Assembly (NCBI GenBank): GCA_002964805.2
Contig: PUDQ02000033.1
Location: 1 to 64,000, forward strand
Length of the DNA stretch: 64,000 bases
Direction of reading: 5' to 3'
Source: Trametes villosa
Taxonomy: Eukaryota > Basidiomycota > Agaricomycetes > Polyporales > Polyporaceae
In this document: positions 1 through 10,017 of the stretch, in pieces
Numbering within the stretch: position 1 is the stretch's first letter
Layout of the letters: each line of letters opens with the position of its first letter
Program-made: the position numbers and the translations under genes
Notes under the pieces: generated by a model
Told to the model about the DNA's origin: nothing
Databases searched by the model: none
What the model saw: only the letters and a program-made list of their open reading frames with translations

Positions 1-10
1 TCCATTCTAG

Positions 11-400
11 ATCAAACTCGCTCGCGAGAGAAATCCGATTCGGGGGAATGGCAAACACGACACCTCGGGCGCGCGACAGTATACCTATTGGTTCAAGACC
101 GAGTCAGACCGGCTGATCGTGAGCCCCCCTCGTCTACACGCGAGCTGCGCCCTACAGCGCGGCGACCTGTTCTGGCACAAGACACCTGCAAGCTCCCAGT
201 TCTGGGTGCGGTCCCTGGACCCTACCTCGGGCGAAGAGTTCTGGCAAGTAGTCGAACCGGGCTTTCAGCGAGCAGATGGCCGCCGCCTGACTGTTACGCC
301 GAAAAAGCAAGCACTTTCCTGGGTTGGCGGCGATTGGGGTACCAGACGGGTCTCTGCAAGTCAGTATTCCTGCCGTATCGAGACCGCGATCATACGCTGA
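11..400 (+). CDS. unidentified protein, 3' terminal exon (partial)
   Basis: An open frame runs from just after a TAG at 8-10 to a TGA at 398-400 with no ATG, so if real it is a 3' exon whose upstream exons lie left of the window. The translation looks protein-like: a tryptophan- and aromatic-rich stretch (YWFKTES, GDLFWHKTP, QFWVRSLDP, GEEFWQVVEPGF) followed by a short basic tail. I do not recognise a domain. A second frame is also open here but has a less protein-like composition. The assignment rests only on open frame and composition. Confidence 0.35.
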   Translation: MKLARERNPIRGNGKHDTSGARQYTYWFKTESDRLIVSPPRLHASCALQRGDLFWHKTPASSQFWVRSLDPTSGEEFWQVVEPGFQRADGRRLTVTPKKQALSWVGGDWGTRRVSASQYSCRIETAIIR

Positions 401-728
401 TGCATATGTCGTAGTGGAAAGGGCCTGATTCGGACCACTTGGCTCCTCGTAGAGTATAATCAGTAGCTATAGTAATAGCACCGTCTGGAGCCGAAATCTG
501 AATGAGATCACCTCCGTTCGCGTCCACCTGCGCTCGCGTTCACCTCCTTCGCTTGTTCTTCGCTCCTGGATTCCACTATCAATCGCTTTGATGGCCTGCG
601 TTCGCAATCCATTGTTCCCTCTTGGGTAGTAAGCTGGCGCGCTTGGACGTCAGGAGTCTTTATAATTGCTCGACATCGCGGCTCCCATCACCATCCCCCG
701 CAGTCGCCTTCACCGCCCAGCGAAGCTC
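401..728. other. intergenic, no gene seen
   Basis: No convincing coding frame. A short direct repeat built on CGTCCACCTGCGCTCGCGTTCACCTC lies near 520-550, and a TATAAT-like AT stretch at 660-666 lies about 65 bases before the ATG of the next ORF and could be part of its promoter. Confidence 0.4.
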
Positions 729-1163
729 ATGAATACCTTGGACATCCGTGATCAGTTCCGCGTCCGTGCGGCGTTGCGTGTAAGTCTATGTGGCTTCCAG
801 TCGATTTCTCGTCAACTAAACCCTTTCCAACAGAGCGCGACCAGGAAACATCTATTCTCCTTGTTGAAGATCTCGTCGTGGAACGACCTTGCTCAGCGTC
901 TCCCACCACTCACCGACGCCGAGAAACGCCTTTACGGGCGCGCTGCTTCCACCGTGCGCTGCACTGCGGAGGAGTTCAGATTCGATCTGGAACAGAGCTG
1001 GAAACTCTCGTTCATAAACCTAGAAGCTCGATATGTCTTCTGCCTCGATTTTCTCGAGGCGATCTCCTCTGGGCGGTACTTGGCGGAATACCCGTGTTCG
1101 AGGGAGATCACCTATGACGAGGTGCGTACTGTCCAAGTACTACAAAAGTTCAGCGTCTTATGA
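729..1163 (+). pseudogene. truncated paralogue of the protein encoded at 3250-6352
   Basis: From the ATG at 729 the frame reads MNTLDIRDQFRVRAALR, is interrupted by a 54-base intron at 780-833 (GTAAGT to CAACAG), and continues TRKHLFSLLK to a stop at 1163. It aligns with the central domain of the protein at 3250-6352: RKHLF, then PP(L/I)TD(A/E)E, a cysteine-containing strand, F-R-x-D, W, and SSGRY versus KSGEY. The intron falls at the same place as the intron just before RKHLF in the longer gene. Both the N-terminal coiled-coil region and the C-terminal LF...IIEARW part of the longer copy are missing. It is either a solo domain gene of about 126 residues or, more likely, a broken duplicate. 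Function unknown. Confidence 0.6.
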
Positions 1164-1883
1164 GCGAAGCAGGTAGCATCGGAGCTTGACTTGCTCATTT
1201 CGTGGTGCAAGAGGAGGTATACGATGAGGAAGTATATGGTGTAGATAGGAGAAGCCTGCAAAGAATAGTAGAGATTTGTGCGAATACCACTGCGTGAGTC
1301 GACGCCGAATGATTTTCGTTGTTTTTGCTTTCGCAAGGTAAAGCTCGCTCTCCATACTACCAACCGCGTACGCTCTGGTGGCGACAGGCGCGGTGAAGCG
1401 TACACAGTGGACGCGCTTTGCCGCCTCTCCCTCCCTCCCGCCCTCCCTCTCTCGCGCTCTCCGTCGCGCTCTCCCTCCCTCACGGCCTTCCTCACGCCCC
1501 CGCGCCCGCGGGTGAATACCTCGCGCCGCGGCTCGCGTACGCTCCCTACGCCCAGACCCTGCCTCACTCTCCTCGTACCTCCTCGCGCTCGCGCGCGTGC
1601 CCTCCTTCCAACTTTGGAGTACTACATACTGACAGCACGCGGCTCTTCAAGCGCACCGGAGTATCCCACCGAGGCCGGACTGATGTACTTACGAGGGGAC
1701 ACCTGACGATTCGAGAGTACAATGCAGGCGGTATTGGGGCAGTCAGACACACTGGGTGCGCAGAAATCCCCATTTCGCGCCCACGACAAGCGCCGTGCAA
1801 CCGCCATGTCGGCGCCTCTTCGTGGGTCCCACTCGTGTTCGACCCCTACTCCGTGCGCCGGAACCTTCAAGTGACACATCGAT
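1164..1883. promoter_or_regulatory. intergenic with pyrimidine-rich promoter-like tract
   Basis: No gene recognised. At about 1420-1500 the plus strand is nearly pure C/T with spaced CG steps, the kind of pyrimidine tract often found upstream of transcription starts in filamentous fungi. It lies about 400 bases before the inferred start of the SUN-domain gene, in the same orientation. ORFs on both strands here are low-complexity and do not look like real proteins. Confidence 0.35.
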
Positions 1884-2917
1884 ATGCCTTCGCGTGCCGA
1901 CCGTGAGTCGCGATTTGACGGGAGGAGGTTCGTTTTCCGAGAGGATTCGAGGGTGTGGCCGGCGGAGCCCAGTCGTGAGCTCCCTCTCTCGTGCAAGCGC
2001 GATCATATAGGTTGACGAGATCTCTGCTAGAGCCTCAAAAGCTCCTGCGATTCGCCTCCTTGAACTCAGCCTCTTCAGACGTTGAGGAGCCCGAGCTCTC
2101 CCCCCTGCTCCCCGACGTACCCAAACGCTCCCCTGTCTTTCTGCCAGCAGTCCTAGCGATCGCGCTCCTCGCTCTCGCTCTTGGCCTCCAGCTCTCACAC
2201 ACCCCTGGGTCCTGGCTACCTGCTGCACTACCTCACCTGCCTTGGCAGCTTACGGCCTTGGAATCCACCTCTCCGCTCAAACCTCCCGTCAGAGCCGCGA
2301 TAGAAGACGCCGTGGCCTCAGCTTTCAGGGCCCACCTTCTAGCCAACCGTAGGCGTCCGGATTTCGCACTTCGTGCGAATGGCGGGAGAATTGCCCTCCC
2401 GTTAACGTCTGGCCAGGGCAGCCTCTTTTCGTCCCGCGAAGACGATCCAAACATCGCGATTGACGACGACGTCCATGCCGGTAAATGCTGGTCAATCAAC
2501 GCCCTTCCCTCTCAACTGGCGATCCGACTACCGCGCATGTTACGCCCCGAGAATATCTCACTGGAGCATCTTCCCTCAGAAATCGCTGTGGACATCGGGC
2601 AGGCCCCAAGGAACGTTACGCTGTGGGGGGTGGTGGAAGGGCAGCATAACAGGGATGCGTTCGAGGTACTCGTTGCGGCGGGAATCACGAACGAACATGG
2701 TCAGGCTCCAAGCATTTCACGCGGGCACCTCTGGGCACCCCTGGCCTCCTTCGTATACGACGTGCATGGCGAGGACCCGGTCCAGACGTTCCCAGTTTTC
2801 CAAGAGTATCTCCGCAGCCCGCTGTCTGTTGGCGTTGTCGCTGTGGAAATTCTGGACAACTGGGGAAGTAACTCGACGTGTCTATATCGAGTTCGCATAC
2901 ACGGAACTCCTGTGTAA
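1884..2917 (+). CDS. SUN domain-containing membrane protein
   Basis: Predicted nuclear-envelope or ER membrane protein. The C-terminal half is a SUN (Sad1/UNC-84) domain: GKCWSINALPSQLAIRL, then ISLEHLP, the APRNVTLWGV strand, QTFPVFQEY, and the terminal NWGSNSTCLYRVRIHGTPV. A single transmembrane helix (FLPAVLAIALLALALGL) precedes it, leaving a short N-terminus on the other side. SUN proteins bind KASH partners across the perinuclear space and link chromatin or the spindle pole to the cytoskeleton. The main open frame has no usable ATG, so I infer a short first exon MPSRAD from the ATG at 1884, a GTGAGT donor at 1903 and a CTAG acceptor at 2030. That join keeps phase and gives a protein of about 300 residues. 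No long coiled coil is seen, so this is a short member. The start is less certain than the domain. Confidence 0.85.
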
Positions 2918-3249
2918 CTCAAAGGTTCGCGCAGTAAATCTCTCTGAAGTGCGACACGACTGACCGCTACAATTAGAATCTCGTAGTGTCTGTAAAGTAG
3001 TCATCCTCAATGCTATAGTGCTCTAGGGTTGGCAGCACGCGCCCGCCGTACAGCTCTCTCAGACAATGATGACCGAACAGGAGCCGCGGACGGTAGCGCC
3101 TGAGCCACTCCGCGAGGCTGCTGTGGGCTGCTCTCTTTGACACTTGCTTGATGGGTAGATAAGGACCACAAACGCGCTTCTTCTGGACCTCCATCCTTTC
3201 TCCGTCGACTCGTCTCTCCCCATCCGATTCCCATTGACTGGTGAACACC
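2918..3249. other. intergenic region before the next gene
   Basis: About 330 bases with no recognisable gene. It presumably holds the 3' end of the SUN-domain transcript and the promoter of the gene starting at 3250. Open frames on the minus strand have no protein-like features. Confidence 0.4.
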
Positions 3250-6200
3250 ATGGACTCCGAGAGCTTCACGAACGCCCCCGCGGGTCCTCAGCCTAACACA
3301 GGCCATGGATATGCCGGTCATATCCCGTCAAGCGTGCCGGGCGCGCCGCCACTCGAAGACGCGCAGGACGCGCCACTCAAGCAGGCTGGTCCTTCGCGTA
3401 TCTTGGGGGAGAAACGCCCCCTCACTGACGCGCACGCGCACGAGTTTGTATCGAATGGCAAGAGCCGTAGAGTTGACCAGGTATGATTCGAGTTTTGGGT
3501 CATGGCATGCGAGGTGCTGATTGTCCTTGACCCACAGCAGGTCTACGCTTCCCCCCTCGAGCTTGCGGAGACTGGAAAGGCGGTGGGCGCCACCTACAGT
3601 GCAAAGGTACGCTCTCTTGCTGAATGTCCCCCTGTATTGGCTAACACTTCTGCACCTGAAGAACGTCCGAGTCCAGGGACATGTGGCACCTACGACGGCG
3701 GCTGACCCGCATTCTGGCGGTGGTCGTCTTCTGCCCGACCCACCCCAACGAACGACTCCCGGGAAGTTGCGCGGTCGTCAACCGTCCTTCCGCGTCGATC
3801 CGCAACCTGCCTATCCGCACAAGTCGCAGACGATCCGCCGAGAGCCGTCCTTCACAGTCCAGCCACAACCCCCGGCCGTCAAAAAGTCCCTCCCAGCCCG
3901 GGCGGGCCCGCATATGCCTTCATCCCAATTCCATCCTCCGCCCGTGGAGGACACAGCGACGTCGGAGCAGCGTTGGCATGCTCTACAGCAAGCGCACCAG
4001 GATCGGGAGACCCGGCGCCAGGGCGAGCTGCGTAGAGCGGCATACGAACAGGGAAGCACGCACCAAGTCGTTCGCGAGCAGGAGGAGCGTGAGGAGCGTT
4101 TGCACCGACAGGCGTTCCAGCGCGAGGAGCTGCGTCGCGAGGCTCTTCGCAAGGAGCTTTTACGTCAGGAGGCCTCACGCGCAGAGGAAGAGAGCCTTCT
4201 TTCGGCCGAGTGGTACGCCTATCAACAGGAGCTGGGCCAGAGGGCGCGTCGCGAAGCAGAGGAAGCAGAGGCACGTCGTCTCGAGCTAGCGCGTCAGCAA
4301 GAGGTCGCGCGTCAACAAGAGGCCGCGCGTCAGCAAGAGGTGGTGCGCCAGCAAGAGGCCGCGCGTCGCGCGGAGGAGGAGGCAGCTCGTCGCCAAGAGG
4401 AGTCCTTGTACGAGGAGGCACGACGGCGAGAGGAGGCGTATCGGCTGGAGGAGAACACGCTCCTGCAAATCCGCCACCCTGACGACAAGGAGCTCGACGA
4501 GGAGCTGATATGCCAGCAACTTGCCCAAGAAGACACAGCGATGGATGTCGAAGCTGCGCCGCCTCGGGCTCCGCAACACACGACGAACTCCATCCCTGAA
4601 GACACTCGTTCGCTCACTCCTCCTTTGTCGGCGCAGCACACACCCTCGCCCGCCAATGCGAAGCCGTCACCCTCCGGGCCTTCATCGCTGCAACCTCCGT
4701 CTGATCTTTCGAGTACGCCGCCGCGCCGGGTCAGTGAGCCATCCCAAGCGTTCGGTACGACCAGCACACCGTCCCCTACGAAGCCACCACGAAGCGGCGC
4801 ATCATCAGACACTGCTAGTTCGCCGACGTACCGCGAACCATCGCCATCGTTCGACCATACAGCGACGCCATCGCCTGTGAAGGTATGCGTGCGTGTTATA
4901 TATGATGCTCCACCATGTATCTAACAATCGTTCAGGACGTGTCGTCGCAATTCATGGCGATGCTTCTTCAACAGAACGAGAAGATGGCACAAATCATGCA
5001 GGCCGTGCTGGCGGAGAATCAGCAGCTTCGGTGCGTTTGTATCCCCATCGCCAATGTCGCGCCCCTGATTCATACCTTCTTCAGCTCTACCCTCACGGAT
5101 CAGTTTGGTGCGATCAGTGACCGCCTCGATCGCCTCGACAACGCTGGCCTTCATGGCGCAGGCCGCACGGGGAAACGGTACAGCGGAGATGAAGATCGCG
5201 AAGAGCAGGACGGCGAGCTTGGCGACGAGGACGATGGTGGAGACGAGGGCGACGACGAGTCCGAGGATTGCGCCCTCAATGTGCGCAAGCGCAAGCGCAA
5301 GCCGAAAGTATCGATTCTCGATGACCCACGGTATGCTGAAGCCGTCAAGGACCTCCAGGTCAGTGCACCTCACATTTGTTGTGTTCGCTTGCGCTGATGT
5401 GTCGGTATCATTCACAGAAATGCGTCCGCAAGCACCTGTTCGTGCTATGCGACGTGAAGACGATGGCCGAATTGGTCGAGAAGAATCCTCCGATCACGGA
5501 CGAGGAGATGGAGAGCTTCCTGAAGCCGGGGAACGACGGGAACGAAGATCTGCTGACATGCTCCGTCCAGCACTTCCGCGTGGACTTCATCCGCCCATGG
5601 AAGGATCGCAACAGCCACTTCAACCAGCTCGCGAAGTCGATCTTCATCAAGAGCTTGATCTCCATGTACAAGAGTGGAGAGTACTCGGATTGTTCACTCC
5701 CCGACGAGATCCTCACAGAGGCCAACATCACCACTATCCTGAACAGACACATGGAGTATCGACGTGGGGTCTACCGTCAGCATATGGACCCGCCGGACCA
5801 GGATCTCAAGACCGGGTGAAGAAGCGCAAAGCCACGAACGCCCGCCAAGGAACGGTACGTGCGCAGCCACTCAAGTTGATACGAAAGCTGACCAGCTCGC
5901 AGCTTCGCGACAGCCGTGTCTTCGTGATTGTGGAGCTCAAGCTCAGACAGCACAACCGCCTCTTCAACAAGCTCCGTCCCATCCACATGAGCGGCGACGA
6001 AACCGACGGTCCGGAGAAGGCCCACCCACCCGTCTTCCGCATCATCGAGGCGCGGTGGCAGAGCGCGGCTTTCAAGCTCTTTCTGTGGACGCTCGATGCT
6101 CTGTATCGCGAGCTGTGGAAGAAGCCTGTCGGTGAGCGTGCGACCGCGGGGAATCCTCCACGCACACGCGTCCTGCAGGAGGGAGGACGGACCGTGGAAG

Positions 6201-6352
6201 GCATCGCGCCCATCGGCCTGTGGCGAAACTGCTACGACCGCGATTGGCTGGACTCGCTACGCCCTCATGTCCGTGAGTCCTTGCAGATCATCGACGCGGA
6301 CTACAACTTCACTCTGCCGAAGCCCAAGTCGAAGGAGTCGAAGAAGCAGTGA
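3250..6352 (+). CDS. large basidiomycete-type protein of unknown function, with one frame break
   Basis: Exons inferred at 3250-3480, 3541-3606, 3662-4882, 4936-5030, 5085-5358, 5418 to about 5816, then to 6352 with an in-frame 48-base intron at 5855-5902. The protein starts MDSESFTNAPAG, has a proline-rich part, a long R/Q/E-rich coiled coil (about 3950-4500, with repeated RQQEA units), a serine/proline-rich linker, an acidic block (DEDDGGDEGDDE), a basic KRKRKPK that may be a nuclear signal, and a conserved C-terminal domain from KCVRKHLF to FRIIEARWQ and GLWRNCYDRDW. The coiled coil and basic patch suggest a nuclear assembly protein, but I know no function. The frame changes at the GGG run 5814-5816: one more G would join LKTG to VKKRK. 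No intron explains it cleanly. The domain is duplicated in shortened form at 729-1163. Confidence 0.65.
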
Positions 6353-6599
6353 TTTCTGTGCGTTCATCCCCTGTTCATCCCCTGTACACTACCTATGTCA
6401 TCGTAATCTCATCTCGTGCTCCGGACAACCGATATCGTGAGTTTACGCGAGGAGCTAGACGGCCTGCACGCACAACACCTCGTGTCGTATAGAGTGAAGC
6501 GCGGGACGGGAGACGGAAATGTACGATGCTCTGAGCGCACGAGAAGGATCGCGCAGACCTGTTCGCGGGCGCGAGGAAGAGCGGACGATGCTCTGCGCT

Positions 6600-6860
6600 C
6601 GCGAGCTCGGAACTCGCGCGCCAGGAGCTGCAGAGCTTCGAGCTCACAACTCGCGCGCGCAGAGCTCCGGGGCTCCAGAGCTCCGGGACTCCAGAGCTCC
6701 AGAGCTCAGAGCTTGGAACTCGCGCGTGGAGCTCCCGAGCTCTGTAGCTCCGAGCTTGGAACTCGCGCGCGGAGCTCCTGAGCTCAAGAGCTCCGTAGCC
6801 CCGAGCTTGGGACTCGCGCGCGCGGAGCTCCAGAGCTCCAGAGCTCTGTAGCTCGAGGTA
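6600..6860. repeat. GAGCTC-based minisatellite
   Basis: Dense array of the 6-mer GAGCTC and variants (CAGAGCTC, CCGAGCTC) with a higher-order unit that starts GAGCTTGGAACTCGCGCG at 6709, 6752 and 6803, so units of 43 and 51 bases plus a partial third. Most frames are open through it because the unit has few stops, which creates spurious Ser/Leu/Arg-rich ORFs on both strands. Confidence 0.85.
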
Positions 6861-7029
6861 TAAGCGCATGGTGCTCGAAGCGCGAGCACCTACCAAGCGC
6901 GGGTGAGCTCGGAGAGCTACGGCACTCTCTCCGCAGGCACACGGAAGAGGTAGCGCATGCGCGCGCGGAAGGAGCTCGCGCAGGAGCTCGCGCCGACGTG
7001 CGCGAGAGGAGCTCGCGCGGGTGCGGGGA

Positions 7030-7122
7030 GAGCGGGGGAGGCAGTCTTGAGGCGCGCACCGAGCGGGGGAGGCAGTCTTGAGGCGCGCACCGAGCGGGGG
7101 AGGCAGTCTTGAGGCGCGCACC
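7030..7122. repeat. three perfect tandem copies of a 31-bp unit
   Basis: The unit GAGCGGGGGAGGCAGTCTTG followed by AGGCGCGCACC occurs at 7030-7060, 7061-7091 and 7092-7122 without a mismatch. The perfect match implies recent expansion or active homogenisation. Confidence 0.95.
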
Positions 7123-7139
7123 GTAGGGAAGCGGGGTGT

Positions 7140-7560
7140 CAAGGGTCCAGCCCATAACATTTCCTGGGGGTACGAACAGGATGGGAGAGAGGTTTCCGGT
7201 CCAAAGCCTGGTTCAGGATCGGGGAAAGCGTGAGGACCAGGCTTTTTGTCCCGAGCCTCGTCCAGGTGCGGAACAGTGACGTAGCATGATGCCTGTTCAG
7301 GTGCCGGGAAAGGCTTTGGACACGAACTAGGGCTAGTTTAAGCTGTTCCTGACCGGAACCAGGACCGGGAACAGGCCAGGAACAGGTTTCCAAGTTCGGG
7401 TCCTGGGCTAGGCTGTTGGAAAGCGCGGTGACAGGAGTCCAGTTCCTAGACTCGCCACTTGCCTGTTCTGGGGTCGGACCAGCGTCCTTTGCGCGTCGTG
7501 ATACCACCACCATCGGCGCCGTTCCCACGCTCCCCCAAGCGTGCGGAAGGCGTTCCCTAG
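7140..7560. repeat. degenerate GGTTC/GGAAC-rich repeat region
   Basis: Short units related to CAGGTGCCGGGAAAGGC and CTGTTCCTGACCGGAACCAGG recur in both orientations, with CCTGTTC and GAACAGG forming imperfect palindromes around 7340-7390. No protein-like frame is convincing. From here to 8010 I see no gene: the open frame at 7573-7956 has a stretch of plausible residues but no domain or neighbour support. The 5' end of the downstream retroelement could lie in this segment. Confidence 0.45.
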
Positions 7561-8010
7561 TACGAAAAAGTAATGTATATGAGCGATAGACACCTCCCGG
7601 ACATGATAGGTGCCATAGCCCCTGTTCTCCATGGCCTGTCGGTGCCCGGAAGATCCAATGTACTGGCCCAACATCCGGTGTACGCGGGCGGTGATACGCC
7701 CAGTGCCGACCGAGCTCTACCAGTGCCCAAACCTGGGGCAAACCCCCCCCTCTCCCTCCCTGATGCCTACACTGCGATGTGGATGCCCCCCCGCGATGTG
7801 GGGATGCCTGCGGTGAACGCGGATGCAACCCAGCCAGGAGGACGTTGTACCTGTGCCCTGGGGACTGATACCGGGGCTTACGCGCCGCACTGCGCCCCTG
7901 AGAGCATGGGCGCCAAACCCAGCCGCAAAACACAAGTAAACACGATGCCGATTTGAAAGCCCGAGACTGCCGCGAGCGCTTGAGACTTAGCCACCACCAT
8001 CTCGAGCAAC

Positions 8011-8586
8011 ATGCACTCCGACAGCACTCCCATCTACGCCGAGCGGCGCGGCTACATCCCGGCCAGGTATAGCGACGACGACAACCGAATCATCGGCAAA
8101 ACGATCTTCTACGATCTCGTAATCAAACCGCGAAAGCCGCTCAGCGACGGACTCCGGATCCATATCATTGAAATCCGCAGGAAGGATGGACGGAACCTAG
8201 GCGGGCCCCCTGCCTATGAGTATGTAGATGGGTACATTGTGGGAACGATCACGGCACTCCGAACGGTGGAGGAACACATCACTGAGTTCGTGATAACCGT
8301 TGAGAAGCTGAGAGGGAAGGGCTTCGTGGAGAACGCGTGCATCTCCGCGCCGCACCTCCCCGGAGTGACCGTCAAGTTAACGCCGCGCCAAAACATCATC
8401 CGAGAGCTTATCGGGCCGTCCCGCGTATCCACGCGCGAAATCCGCCTGGAGAATCGAGTCCGGGACATCGACCTCGACCTCCGTGGCCACGGGCACCCGG
8501 AGCTATACGACACGGAACCGGAGACGGGTGACTCAGACCCCGAGGACGGACTAAGCGACTCGGAGATGGAGGATAGGAACCTGTAA
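8011..8586 (+). CDS. small protein of unknown function, copy 1 of a three-copy family
   Basis: Intronless ORF of 191 residues beginning MHSDSTPIYAERRGY and ending in an acidic tail (DSDPEDGLSDSEMED). The core runs FYDLVIKPRKPL, then a basic strand, GYIVGTITALRTVEEHITEF, then CISAPHLPGVTVKL. The same order of motifs occurs in the ORF at 9450-9941 and, truncated, at 10018-10161, which shows it is a real protein family. I do not recognise the fold; alternating hydrophobic residues suggest a small beta-rich domain. It lies on the same strand just upstream of a LINE and may be an accessory ORF of that element or an older insertion. No catalytic motif is visible. Confidence 0.6.
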   Translation: MHSDSTPIYAERRGYIPARYSDDDNRIIGKTIFYDLVIKPRKPLSDGLRIHIIEIRRKDGRNLGGPPAYEYVDGYIVGTITALRTVEEHITEFVITVEKLRGKGFVENACISAPHLPGVTVKLTPRQNIIRELIGPSRVSTREIRLENRVRDIDLDLRGHGHPELYDTEPETGDSDPEDGLSDSEMEDRNL

Positions 8587-9449
8587 GCAGACAGCCGTCC
8601 CACCCCTCGCCGCACGGCAGGGGGCCAGAAACTAACCACGCACTCCCAAAGCTAGGCGCCGTTGGCAAATGCGAACGGCGGGGGTAAGTGCGGCCCCCCC
8701 CCCCCCAGGCGAGGGGCAAACGTGACGATGAAGATGCTGCATGCTCCTAGGATGTGACCCTTACAAGTGCTGTGTCTGTGCACGATACTAGACCAGACCG
8801 CGGCGCGTGTCGTGGATGAGGGCCGAGAGCTCGCCTGGTGCCTGAAAGGATAGCAAATGCGACCGCTAGGATAGCTTCTGATTAGGACCTGATATGCACC
8901 CCGTAGAACCCCGTCGATTACGAACAGTGTAACGGCGCCGCGGGCCTCAGGCCGCGTTTTCTTTTCTCTCCCTTGCCCCCATACTCTGAGCACACCGCGC
9001 GCTACGAGCCGACGAAGTGCCTGGATTAGCGCCGCCGCGACACATGCAGTGAGAATGCACGCTGTGCTGCCCTCCGACTGAGCGCCGCGTCGGACCCCTC
9101 CCTGGCCTGCGTATGTGCGGTGCGAGAATACCGGGCTGAGCCGCGTGCTCCTACAAAACTGTAGCAGCTGACACGTCCCCTAGGACGCGACGCGCCGAGC
9201 AACCAGATGTGCACGCTCGCCGACCCTTTCTCAACCTAACGGAACTGCAAGGAGCACCTTGCTCCCCACCACACTCCTTGAAATGGGCTCTAAGCCCTGC
9301 CCCCAGTAGGCTACCCTGTGTGGGCTAAAGCATGAAGCGAACAGTGTCTGAACTATTTTCTCAGATATATAAAGCTGAAAGCGCTGCGCGCCTAGCAGAA
9401 CACATCTCTACTGCAAACCCCATCCTCCCCCACACACCACTGGGCCACC
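8587..9449. other. spacer between two related small ORFs, no gene seen
   Basis: About 860 bases with a poly-C run near 8695-8707 and no protein-like frame. The sequence before the ATG at 9450 (CCACCATG) is a good eukaryotic start context, and a TATATAAA at 9364-9371 sits about 85 bases upstream of that ATG and is a candidate TATA box. Confidence 0.4.
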
Positions 9450-9941
9450 ATGAACCAGACCATCACCCTCCATGCCAAAGAAAGGGGTGGAGCACCATCC
9501 GATTTGCCCCGAAGCACTAGAGCCTTCCACACCGCCTTCTACGATATCACCATCCTGCCCGCCGCACCCCTCAGAGTCGGCCAGAGAGTCCAGATCAACA
9601 CTCTCAAGCCCATCCCCAACCCGGGAAGTGGCGGCCAGGCCGCCCAGAGCCAGAAGTGGTACTCGTCCACGCCGACAAACATCGTTGGGGTGATCGTTGG
9701 AGTACGCGCGATGGAGCTAGCTATCACAGAATTCATCGTCCTCAATGAAGCCCCGCAATCGCTGATCAAGCACGCCTACCTAACCATTCAACACATCCAA
9801 GGAGCTACAGTGCACCTCGAACTCCCCAAGCGCATTGCGCGCACCGCCCTCCTCGCTCTCCTCGCACACACACGCCATGTCCCGATTGAACGCAACGCCG
9901 TTGTCGTACTTGAGGACGAGCCATCGATCGCTCTGCGTTGA
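9450..9941 (+). CDS. small protein of unknown function, copy 2 of a three-copy family
   Basis: Intronless ORF of 163 residues starting MNQTITLHAKERGG in a strong start context (CCACCATG). Its core, AFYDITILPAAPLRVGQRVQI, then NIVGVIVGVRAMELAITEF, then HAYLTIQHIQGATVHLELP, matches the core of the ORF at 8011-8586 motif by motif: FYD-hydrophobic-P, IVG-x-I-x-x-(V/L)R, ITEF, and G-(A/V)-TV-x-L. The C-terminus differs, lacking the acidic tail of copy 1. A TATA-like element about 85 bases upstream suggests its own promoter. Function unknown. The position before the LINE gag and shared orientation suggest, but do not prove, that it belongs to the element. Confidence 0.6.
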   Translation: MNQTITLHAKERGGAPSDLPRSTRAFHTAFYDITILPAAPLRVGQRVQINTLKPIPNPGSGGQAAQSQKWYSSTPTNIVGVIVGVRAMELAITEFIVLNEAPQSLIKHAYLTIQHIQGATVHLELPKRIARTALLALLAHTRHVPIERNAVVVLEDEPSIALR

Positions 9942-10017
9942 AGCCGACCCACCGACGGGTGCCGCCGCCGGCGTGGCAACACCCAGCATAGAGCCCGCGA
10001 GCACGGGATACACGAGA

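Noticed and set aside
1991..2030. Start of the SUN-domain protein at GTG 1991
   Set aside because: Nuclear genes start at ATG; a spliced start at 1884 keeps phase and gives good splice signals.
4286..4812. Minus-strand ORFs opposite the coiled-coil region
   Set aside because: Ser/Arg/Leu shadows of the repeated CAG/GAG codons.
5756..5801. A 46-base intron that would explain the frame change in the gene at 3250-6352
   Set aside because: Its removal leaves the wrong phase for the downstream frame and would delete protein-like sequence.
6393..7160. Minus-strand ORF of 255 residues rich in Ser, Leu, Arg and Ala
   Set aside because: It is a direct translation of the GAGCTC minisatellite and 31-bp repeats; several frames on both strands are open for the same reason.
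7139..7956. Overlapping ORFs on both strands (up to 264 residues)
   Set aside because: Low-complexity translations of the palindromic repeat patch; no domain, no consistent start, no paralogue.
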